From UBA9337 sp036584565 (GTDB lineage Bacteria > Patescibacteriota > Minisyncoccia > Moranbacterales > UBA9337), in contig JAZHDF010000010.1 of NCBI GenBank assembly GCA_036584565.1, positions 1-7,743 on the forward strand: 7,743 nucleotides of DNA, written 5' to 3'. Positions 1 through 4,349 of this stretch are shown one piece after another; the stretch's first letter is position 1, and the number at the start of each line of letters is the position of its first letter. A program made the position numbers and the translations under genes. The notes beneath the pieces were generated by a model. That model saw nothing but the letters and a program-made list of their open reading frames with translations, made no database searches and was not told the origin of the DNA.

Positions 1-128
1 CTTGGTGTGATTTTTTTGAAGTTGAAAAATCCCAAAATGTATTGACACCTTACCAAAAAACAACAAAGAAAAAAGAAAAAACCTTAAAATAAAGGATAAT
101 ACTGCCTTAAAAATATCCAGACAAAAAA

Positions 129-156
129 ATCCATAGTCGATTATAGGACTATGGAT
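129..156 (-). terminator. Intrinsic terminator after the small membrane protein gene
   Basis: A perfect 10-bp inverted repeat (129-138 with 147-156, arm ATCCATAGTC) encloses an 8-nt loop. Read on the minus strand, it is followed directly by a run of T residues (about 122-128). It lies 25 bases past the stop codon of the minus-strand gene at 181-468, the expected place for a Rho-independent terminator. The bases to its left (1-121) are A/T-rich and hold no ORF or RNA gene that I can recognise. Confidence 0.8.
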
Positions 157-180
157 CGAAGGAAAATGGCTAGAAAAACA

Positions 181-468
181 TTATAAATCATGCAAAGAAT
201 TATCCGCCAAAGTACCTCTTGCCTCCCATTGGTTGGTGTTGGTATCAACTGCCGGAAAAATTCTCTGACGATAATTTTTTACTATCGGGTTTTGGATTTT
301 TTCCCCTATGCCAAATAAATTTTCCACCCACGAGGGACCGGATTTTTGCAGTTTTCGATACTTATCGGGGCTGATTTTTATCAACCGCCAAGTTATCGCC
401 CCAAAAACTATTGTCAAAAATCCTCCCGCATAAAAAACTGCCAACCTGAAAATAATTTCCCAATCCAT
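181..468 (-). CDS. Small single-pass membrane protein, function unknown (95 aa)
   Basis: I chose the ATG at 466-468 because a near-perfect SD (AAAGGAGGTGG) sits just upstream. The frame is open for 11 more codons, to an ATG at 499-501, but that start would place the SD inside the gene. The protein starts MDWEIIFRLAVFYAGG; residues about 5-27 form one hydrophobic helix that probably crosses the membrane. The remaining ~65 residues are polar and basic (ISPDKYRKLQKSG), with no cysteines, no repeats and no motif I recognise. I do not know the family. It ends in TAA and is followed by a clear terminator, so it is probably transcribed alone or last in its unit. The strong SD contrasts with the SD-less genes at 3171-7232. 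A role at the membrane is all that can be inferred. Confidence 0.7.
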   Translation of the reverse strand: MDWEIIFRLAVFYAGGFLTIVFGAITWRLIKISPDKYRKLQKSGPSWVENLFGIGEKIQNPIVKNYRQRIFPAVDTNTNQWEARGTLADNSLHDL

Positions 469-474
469 CACCAC

Positions 475-482
475 CTCCTTTA
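475..482 (-). promoter_or_regulatory. Strong ribosome binding site that sets the start at 468
   Basis: The minus strand reads AAAGGAGGTGGTG and then ATG, an almost full anti-16S match with about 6 bases of spacing. It decides for the start at 468 rather than the ATG at 501. Confidence 0.8.
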
Positions 483-560
483 AAATTGAGTTATTTGGCA
501 AAAAAGAACGGATTATTTGTAAAAAAATTCTTAATTCTAAATTATAATTTAACCTTTAAT

Positions 561-652
561 GTCGAGATGCCGAGAATCCCTGTCTACCGTAGCTTTAGCG
601 AAGGTAGAGAACTCGGGTCACATATACCTTTACTTCGCAATAATTATAACAA
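561..652. repeat. Tandem ~90-bp repeat, unit A (decayed tRNA-like unit)
   Basis: This unit aligns with unit B (653-742); both contain GAGAATCCCTGTCTACCG, then GTAGCTTTAGCGAAGG, then AGAGAACTCGGGTCACA. It contains a stem-loop TCTACC/GGTAGA with a 14-base loop and an outer CCGAG/CTCGG stem. The part corresponding to a tRNA acceptor stem is damaged here, so this is the more decayed copy. No open frame has coding character. Confidence 0.75.
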
Positions 653-742
653 GTCGGGATGCCGAGAATCCCTGTCTACCGTAGCTTTAGCGAAGGCAGA
701 GAACTCGGGTCACACGCACTTCACCCCGCAAAGATTATAACA
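653..742. repeat. Tandem ~90-bp repeat, unit B (tRNA-sized, tRNA-derived ends)
   Basis: On the minus strand, 728-654 is 75 nt long. Its ends, CGGGGTG and CATCCCG, pair over 7 bp with one G-T and are followed by A, mimicking an acceptor stem plus discriminator base. Its last ~25 bases (GATTCTCGGCATCCCGACT) resemble the 3' end of the neighbouring tRNA-Pro (GATTCTCCACACTCCGACT), and both are followed by TGTTATAAT. The middle has no D arm or anticodon arm and instead holds the TCTGCC...GGTAGA stem-loop. I read it as a tRNA copy whose core was replaced by a repeat. A functional RNA is possible but unproven. Confidence 0.7.
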
Positions 743-743
743 G

Positions 744-814
744 TCGGAGTGTGGAGAATCGAACTCCAGCTACAAGACCCCCAGCCTTGCGTACTACCAT
801 TATACTACACCCCG
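744..814 (-). tRNA. tRNA-Pro (anticodon GGG)
   Basis: The minus strand folds into a complete 71-nt cloverleaf. The acceptor stem is CGGGGTG/CACTCCG (7 bp, one G-T) with discriminator A. The D arm is GTAT-AATGGTA-GTAC. The anticodon arm is CAAGG-CTGGGGG-TCTTG with anticodon GGG. The variable loop is 4 nt, and the T arm is TGGAG-TTCGATT-CTCCA. The C1-G72 pair is typical of bacterial tRNA-Pro. The 3' CCA is not encoded (the next bases are CTG), so a CCA-adding enzyme is needed. It reads proline codons CCC and CCU. Its 3' end overlaps a promoter-like TGTTATAAT that leads into the tandem repeats. Confidence 0.93.
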
Positions 815-829
815 ATAAATTAATACGGG

Positions 830-866
830 GCAAGTGCGTGCATACTACCATTATACTACATCCCGT
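830..866 (-). pseudogene. 5' tRNA half, truncated copy of tRNA-Pro
   Basis: The minus strand reads CGGGATG, TA, then GTATAATGGTAGTATGC, which closely matches the 5' acceptor strand and D arm of the tRNA-Pro just downstream (CGGGGTG, TA, GTATAATGGTAGTACGC). No anticodon arm or T arm follows; the sequence passes into ACGCACTTGCCCCG. It is therefore a partial tRNA duplication, left by unequal recombination or by insertion and excision of an element at the tRNA. Confidence 0.7.
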
Positions 867-867
867 A

Positions 868-883
868 TCCGCCCATGGGCGGA
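868..883. repeat. Perfect 16-bp GC-rich palindrome
   Basis: TCCGCCCATGGGCGGA is fully self-complementary. It stands in A/T-rich DNA just upstream of the 5' tRNA half (minus-strand direction). It resembles short REP-like palindromes, as does the hairpin at 997-1016. Confidence 0.6.
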
Positions 884-996
884 AAATTCTAAATATCAAA
901 TACTAAATTCTAAACAAATCCTAAAAAATATAAACTATACAAAATATAAACTGAAACCTTCTACCATATTCGAGTTATTCGGATGCTCACTTGTAA
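884..996. other. A/T-rich spacer with no gene
   Basis: This spacer between glyA and the tRNA region is built from degenerate reiterations such as ATTCTAAATATCAAATAC, TAAATTCTAAACAAATCC and ATATAAACTATACAAAATAT. I see no coding signal, SD or RNA fold. It looks like decayed or low-complexity intergenic DNA. Confidence 0.5.
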
Positions 997-1016
997 ACCT
1001 GCCCGCAGGCAGGTTC
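997..1016. repeat. GC-rich hairpin immediately after glyA
   Basis: AACCTGCC and GGCAGGTT pair perfectly around a 4-nt loop, 6 bases past the glyA stop on the minus strand. No T tract follows (TTTACAAG), so it is at best a weak terminator or an mRNA 3' stabiliser. The GC-rich arms in A/T-rich DNA suggest a REP-like repeat. Confidence 0.55.
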
Positions 1017-1022
1017 GAGTCT

Positions 1023-2258
1023 CTATTTATTCAAAGGAAACTTTTTACAAAGCTTCATTACCTCTTTTCTTATCATTCCCAAAACCTCTTCATCCTGATG
1101 ATTTTCAATAGCTGCATTTATCCAATTAGCAATCTTTCTTACCTCATCCTCTTTCATTCCTCGAGTAGTAATTGCCGGAGTACCGATTCTGATTCCGCTC
1201 GGATCAAAAGGGCTTCGCGGATCATCGGGAATCATATTTTTATTGATTGTAATGCCGATTTTATCTAGCGCCACTTCCGCCTCTTTGCCGGTCACTCCCT
1301 TGCTGCCAAACACATCCACCAAAACCATGTGGTTATCCGTCCCGCCAAACATCAACTTAAATTTATATTTTTTTAATTCTTTTTCCAAAACCTTGGCGTT
1401 GACAATCACTTGTTTGGCGTATTTTTTAAACTCCGGCTTTAGCGCTTCGCCAAACGCCACCGCTTTGGCGGCAATGTTGTTCATATGCGGTCCGCCCTGA
1501 AAACCGGGAAAGGTCGCCTTATCGATTGCTTGAGCGTATTTTTCTTTGCACATTATCATTCCGCCTCGCGGTCCGCGCAAAGTTTTATGCGTAGTGGTGG
1601 TCACGATGTCAAAATACGGCACCGGATTGCTGATCGCTTTGCCGGCAATCAGACCGGCAATGTGAGCGATGTCAATCATTAAAATTGCTCCGACTTTATT
1701 GGCAATTTGTCGGAATTTCTTGTAATTCAAATTTCGAGTATAGGCGGAAAAACCGGCCAAAATCATTTGCGGTTTTTCCTTAATCGCCAAAGCTTCCAAT
1801 TTGGCATAATCTATTTTTCCATTAGCCTCGGTTTTATAGCCGATAAAGTTATAAATCTTGGCCGAAAGAGTGACCGGGTGACCGTGAGTCAGGTGCCCGC
1901 CGTGCGACAAATCCATCCCCAAAATCTTATCCCCCGGTTTCAAAACCGCGCTGTAAGCGATCATATTGGCTGGCGCGCCCGAAAGCGGTTGAACATTGAC
2001 ATGCTCGGCGCCAAAAATTTTCTTGACTCTTTTGATAGCTAGATTTTCCACCTCATCGGTAAATTCTTGACCACCATAATATCTCTTACCGGGATAACCC
2101 TCGGAATACTTATTGGTAAATACACTCCCCAAAGCTTCCAAAACCGCCCTGGAAACATAGTTTTCGCTGGCGATCATTTCCATTCCCTCGGATTGTCTCT
2201 TTATTTCTCCGCGAATAGCCGCGTAAATTTCCGGATCGTTTTTTTTGATATTTTGCAT
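1023..2258 (-). CDS. glyA: Serine hydroxymethyltransferase
   Basis: This is the PLP-dependent cytosolic enzyme that interconverts serine and glycine while moving the hydroxymethyl carbon to and from tetrahydrofolate, the main source of one-carbon units. The 411 aa are close to the usual ~415-420 and look complete. Near the N-terminus are MIASENYVS and the stretch NKYSEGYPGKRYYGG; SHGGHLTHG follows, and the cofactor lysine lies in TTTTHKTLRGPRGG. The C-terminal domain has GTDNHMVLVD and GIRIGTPAITTRGM. The start ATG at 2256-2258 has only a weak GGAAAA upstream. It ends in TAG. A good promoter lies about 70 bases upstream and a GC-rich hairpin lies downstream, so it is probably monocistronic. 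Its G+C looks higher than that of the genes to the right, as expected for a conserved housekeeping gene. Identity is secure from several independent motifs. Confidence 0.97.
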   Translation of the reverse strand: MQNIKKNDPEIYAAIRGEIKRQSEGMEMIASENYVSRAVLEALGSVFTNKYSEGYPGKRYYGGQEFTDEVENLAIKRVKKIFGAEHVNVQPLSGAPANMIAYSAVLKPGDKILGMDLSHGGHLTHGHPVTLSAKIYNFIGYKTEANGKIDYAKLEALAIKEKPQMILAGFSAYTRNLNYKKFRQIANKVGAILMIDIAHIAGLIAGKAISNPVPYFDIVTTTTHKTLRGPRGGMIMCKEKYAQAIDKATFPGFQGGPHMNNIAAKAVAFGEALKPEFKKYAKQVIVNAKVLEKELKKYKFKLMFGGTDNHMVLVDVFGSKGVTGKEAEVALDKIGITINKNMIPDDPRSPFDPSGIRIGTPAITTRGMKEDEVRKIANWINAAIENHQDEEVLGMIRKEVMKLCKKFPLNK

Positions 2259-2325
2259 ATTTTATTTTTCCAATTTACAGATTAGAATGCCTCTTTGGTT
2301 ATCAGACTATGATTTCACTTCATGT

Positions 2326-2355
2326 ATTATAGCACCCCCGCGCCGAAAAAATCAA
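2326..2355 (-). promoter_or_regulatory. Probable sigma-70-type promoter of glyA
   Basis: On the minus strand a TTGATT box (2350-2355) and a perfect TATAAT (2326-2331) are separated by 18 bases. Transcription would start about 60 bases upstream of the glyA ATG. The -35 box lies inside the T-rich tail of the preceding gene's terminator, so the end of one unit and the start of the next overlap. Confidence 0.6.
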
Positions 2356-2391
2356 ATAAAAAGAACCGGACCAAGGTGCTGGACCGGCTCT
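2352..2391 (-). terminator. Intrinsic terminator after the 115-aa gene
   Basis: On the minus strand, AGAGCCGGTCC (2381-2391) pairs with GGTCCGGTTCT (2362-2372) around an 8-nt loop, with one mismatch and one G-T pair, and is followed by TTTTATTTG. It begins 26 bases after the stop codon of the gene at 2417-2764. It separates that gene from glyA. Confidence 0.75.
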
Positions 2392-2416
2392 AAGCTTTTT
2401 CAATGTTTCGGTTAGA

Positions 2417-2764
2417 TTAGAAATAAAAATTATCCGCCTCCACCCAATTTTCCGAACCCGAATCCCAATCCCACCAAGTTAGTTTCTCTTCCTCGTCTCC
2501 CCTTTTTTCAATTTTTACGAGAGACACTTTTTCGGATTCAGTGAGTTCGACAATTGACCACAAATCCCTTGCCACCTGATCGATACTGCTTCCTTCGGCG
2601 CAAAGAATGGCCGAATTCCTCCGCCCCTCCTTGCTGTAGCCCAAAAATACTCCAGGAAGTTGGATTTCCCAAACCGGTGCTTGTCCAATAGGAACATTCA
2701 TATTTTTTATAATATTCGGCTCACAAATCTTTCTCAAATTTTTAAGTATTTCTTCTGTTTCCAT
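2417..2764 (-). CDS. Hypothetical protein, small and soluble (115 aa)
   Basis: I do not recognise the family. The protein starts METEEILKNLRKICEPN with an amphipathic helix. The middle appears to be an alpha/beta fold (APVWEIQLPGVFLGYS, then ILCAEGSSIDQVARDLWSIVEL). It ends in an acidic, tryptophan-rich tail (EKLTWWDWDSGSENW). There is no signal peptide, membrane segment or metal-binding cluster, and the two cysteines (about residues 14 and 55) are not in a motif. The start is supported by an SD (AGGGAGAG) about 6 bases upstream, by a promoter with an extended -10, and by a downstream terminator, so it looks like an independently expressed gene. A second minus-strand frame inside it (2515-2697) has no SD and is a shadow. 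A cytoplasmic location is inferred. Confidence 0.75.
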   Translation of the reverse strand: METEEILKNLRKICEPNIIKNMNVPIGQAPVWEIQLPGVFLGYSKEGRRNSAILCAEGSSIDQVARDLWSIVELTESEKVSLVKIEKRGDEEEKLTWWDWDSGSENWVEADNFYF

Positions 2765-2813
2765 TTTTCTCTCCCTGAATTTTTTTATAATGAACTTCCG
2801 CCTCTTTTTTTAG

Positions 2814-2841
2814 ATTATGTCACATTAAAATTATTTGTCCA
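2814..2841 (-). promoter_or_regulatory. Probable promoter of the 115-aa gene, with extended -10
   Basis: The minus strand has TGGACA (2836-2841), a 16-base spacer and CATAAT (2814-2819), with TG one base before the -10 (TGACATAAT). Each hexamer matches consensus at five of six positions. The start site would be about 40 bases upstream of the ATG. Confidence 0.6.
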
Positions 2842-2933
2842 GATGAGAAGGAATCTACTAAATTCAAACATAAAAGCCCCTTTCTCCGTCATTTATACCT
2901 CAAAAAGCCATCCATAATCCCAAAATCAAAAAA

Positions 2934-2965
2934 GTCTTTTTCCGACGGCCGTCAGGAAAAAACAC
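2934..2965. repeat. ACGGCCGT-core palindrome P1 (imperfect)
   Basis: The exact core ACGGCCGT is at 2945-2952. The arms CTTTTTCC and AGGAAAAAA pair with one unpaired base on the right side. The right arm ends in AAAAAACACC, like the arms of the palindrome at 4283-4320, so these two form a subfamily. It is the leftmost member seen. The gene-free stretch 2765-3170 otherwise holds the promoter of the 115-aa gene and palindromes P2 and P3. Confidence 0.75.
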
Positions 2966-3023
2966 CCTTGCCCAATATCTTTGAGATTTAAAAATTTATA
3001 AACCGCTATTTATCTTTATGGTA

Positions 3024-3057
3024 TTTTACTCCCACGCACTAGTGCGTGGGAGTAAAA
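3024..3057. repeat. Perfect 34-bp palindrome P2 with a different core
   Basis: TTTTACTCCCACGCACT is followed by its exact reverse complement, with no loop. The centre is GCACTAGTGC, not ACGGCCGT. The size equals that of the 34-bp ACGGCCGT palindromes and it stands 33 bases from P3, so it may be a divergent class of the same element. No real T tract follows on either strand beyond the TTTT/AAAA ends of the stem. Confidence 0.8.
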
Positions 3058-3090
3058 AGCAAAATTTTAAATATATATTTGTATTTGAGG

Positions 3091-3124
3091 GTAATACGAA
3101 ACTACGGCCGTAGTTTCGTATTAC
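3091..3124. repeat. Perfect 34-bp palindrome P3, GTAATACG class
   Basis: GTAATACGAAACTACGG is followed by its exact reverse complement. It lies 46 bases past the stop of the HAD gene (minus strand). The same 34 bp occur at 3624-3657 and, with one central substitution, at 5217-5250. On the plus strand it is followed by T6, so it could act as a terminator in that direction, although no plus-strand gene precedes it. Confidence 0.85.
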
Positions 3125-3170
3125 TTTTTTGGCAGGTTGCTTAAGGAATGATATTTTTTATTTCAATCGG

Positions 3171-3584
3171 CTAAAATCCGTCGCTTCTTAGTCTGCTTAA
3201 GACATCCTTCAGTATATCCGGGTTTTCGTTTAGGTTAATAAGGATAACTTTTTGATCCGCCCCGTACTTTTTTAAAATTTCTTTTTCCGCCTCCAAAAGA
3301 TAATCATCAAACCAAATAAAGTCTTGAGAAAAATCTATCCCCTCGGTTTTTAAGGTTTGCCAATCGGTGGGTTTTATTTTTTGCAATAATTCAAGACTCC
3401 GCTTGCTGACTTCATTGTACTGATTAATGTGCCAGATGGCATTATTATCCCTTCCTTGACAATGAGTCGTTAACCAAAAAACATTATGTTTATCAACAAA
3501 AAATTCCAAAAACTCGTCAAAATATTCAGCCAATGAGCCGTCTTTTTTTAACAACACCCCGTCAATGTCCAAGTAAATATTCAT
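3171..3584 (-). CDS. Small HAD-superfamily phosphatase-like protein (137 aa)
   Basis: The N-terminus MNIYLDIDGVLLKK is a clear HAD motif I, with D6 as likely nucleophile and D8 as likely acid/base. FWLTTH at about 37-41 supplies the motif II Thr. WFDDYLLE at 91-98 provides paired Asp for Mg2+ (motif IV). The length leaves no room for a large cap domain, so this is a minimal, C0-like enzyme that could accept bulky substrates such as nucleic acid ends or phosphoproteins. It recalls the HAD domains of RNA-repair 'Swiss army knife' proteins, but that is from memory of motif style only. There is no SD; the leader is AAAATAAAAAAATG. The stop is TAG. Past it lie ATTGAAATAAA (also found across the macro-gene stop) and palindrome P3. 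The substrate is unknown. Confidence 0.8.
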   Translation of the reverse strand: MNIYLDIDGVLLKKDGSLAEYFDEFLEFFVDKHNVFWLTTHCQGRDNNAIWHINQYNEVSKRSLELLQKIKPTDWQTLKTEGIDFSQDFIWFDDYLLEAEKEILKKYGADQKVILINLNENPDILKDVLSRLRSDGF

Positions 3585-3619
3585 TTTTTTATTTTAATAA
3601 ATTATTTTTTTAATAGTCT

Positions 3620-3661
3620 AAAAGTAATACGAAACTACGGCCGTAGTTTCGTATTACTTTT
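3620..3661. repeat. Perfect 42-bp palindrome P4, GTAATACG class
   Basis: This has the same 34-bp heart as P3, with pairing extended by four bases on each side. It sits between the macro gene (upstream on the minus strand, stop at 3725) and the HAD gene (start at 3584). T-rich sequence follows on the plus strand, and TTTTAGAC on the minus strand, so weak bidirectional termination is possible. Confidence 0.85.
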
Positions 3662-3722
3662 TTGTTTTGTTGGGGAGGGGTGGGTTGGTATGCTATCCAA
3701 GGAAGGTTATCGGCGAATATCT
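3662..3722. repeat. 3' flank of the macro gene, related to the 93-bp repeat
   Basis: On the plus strand, GCTATCCAAGGA (3692-3703) and AATATCTTT (3716-3724) align in register with the copy at 5256-5348, which also has GTTGG a few bases earlier. The stretch between P4 and 3692 is diverged and G-rich. It is a third, older copy of the downstream half of the repeat, here attached to an intact macro-domain gene. Confidence 0.6.
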
Positions 3723-4232
3723 TTATTTCAATAAATTTTGATAAATTTCCAGATCCTCGTCACTGAAAGAAACAAAATAAATTTTTTCCAATTGGTGCTT
3801 TTCTTCAGCGATAAATTCTCTGACCGCATCCACGGCAATTGGCGCCGCTTCCTCTATTGGATAACCATACACTCCGGTGGAAATATTGGGAAAAGCAATG
3901 GTTTTTACATTATTATCCATGGCCAGATAAAGACTCATCATATAACAACTTTTGAGCATATCGGCTTCCCTCCCACCTTCATTATTATAAATTGGTCCGA
4001 CAGTATGAATAATCCATTTGGCCGGCAGTTTGTGTCCTTTGGTAATTTTGGCCTCGCCTTCCATACAGCCATTGAGGGTTAGACATTCTTGATATAATTC
4101 TTCGCCTGCAGCCTGATGAATCGCCCCATCCACTCCGCCCCCGCCCAAAAGCCGACGATTGGCGGAATTCACAATCGCATCCACCTCCATCGTAGTAATA
4201 TCTTCTTTTATGGCAATTAATTCTGCGGACAT
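3723..4232 (-). CDS. Macro-domain protein, YmdB/MacroD-type ADP-ribose hydrolase
   Basis: This is a complete single-domain macro protein of 169 aa (E. coli YmdB is 177 aa). The phosphate and ribose-binding loop VNSANRRLLGGGGVDGAIH (residues 21-39) places N25 and D35 at the positions of the YmdB catalytic pair. HTVGP (76-80) and FPNISTGVYGYP (114-125, second substrate loop) follow. Known members hydrolyse O-acetyl-ADP-ribose or remove mono-ADP-ribose from proteins, and some bind RNase III or poly-ADP-ribose; which applies here is unknown. The start ATG has no SD, but an A-rich leader (AAAAATAAAATATG) identical over 14 bases to that of glyA. It lies between palindromes P5 and P4, downstream of the Fic gene. 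Its first 36 bases recur at 5313-5348 and 7545-7580 without the rest of the gene. Confidence 0.93.
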   Translation of the reverse strand: MSAELIAIKEDITTMEVDAIVNSANRRLLGGGGVDGAIHQAAGEELYQECLTLNGCMEGEAKITKGHKLPAKWIIHTVGPIYNNEGGREADMLKSCYMMSLYLAMDNNVKTIAFPNISTGVYGYPIEEAAPIAVDAVREFIAEEKHQLEKIYFVSFSDEDLEIYQNLLK

Positions 4233-4282
4233 ATTTTATTTTTATTATTTTTTAAACTTATAAATATTCAGCTGATTTGAAA

Positions 4283-4320
4283 AGGTGTTTTTATCTGACG
4301 GCCGTCAGAAAAAAACACCT
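4283..4320. repeat. 38-bp palindrome P5, GGTGTTTTT class
   Basis: AGGTGTTTTT...TCTGACGG pairs with its reverse complement over 19 positions, with one A-A mismatch and no loop. The ACGGCCGT core is at 4298-4305. It sits between the end of the Fic gene and the start of the macro gene. On the minus strand the 3' arm ends AAAAACACCTTTTC, so it lacks a proper T tract for a classic terminator. Confidence 0.85.
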
Positions 4321-4349
4321 AGATTTAATATACTAAATGATAATTTTGA

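Noticed and set aside
1..60. Possible degenerate member of the GGTGT...ACACC palindrome class
   Set aside because: Only the outer 5 bases (GGTGT and ACACC) match; there is no ACGGCCGT core and no pairing inside.
486..740. 84-aa plus-strand ORF across the tandem repeats
   Set aside because: It runs through repeat units with tRNA-derived ends, has no SD, and its protein repeats only because the DNA repeats.
945..1025. Possible second tRNA on the plus strand (CTTGTAA loop followed by GGTTCGAGTC)
   Set aside because: The T-loop-like TTCGAGT has no matching 5-bp stem, and no acceptor, D or anticodon stem can be formed. The GGCAGG part belongs to the hairpin at 997-1016.
1243..2285. Several plus-strand ORFs across glyA (for example 1707-2042)
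   Set aside because: They are antisense shadows of a securely identified enzyme gene and have no start signals of their own.
2515..2697. 60-aa frame inside the 115-aa gene
   Set aside because: No SD, no conserved features, and fully nested in a gene that has its own SD, promoter and terminator.
2815..2892. A 25-codon minus-strand ORF (MTEKGAFMFEFSR...) with GAGGT upstream of its ATG
   Set aside because: It is very short, has no recognisable feature, and its end overlaps the likely promoter of the 115-aa gene. An SD plus a short open frame is expected by chance; worth revisiting only with conservation data.
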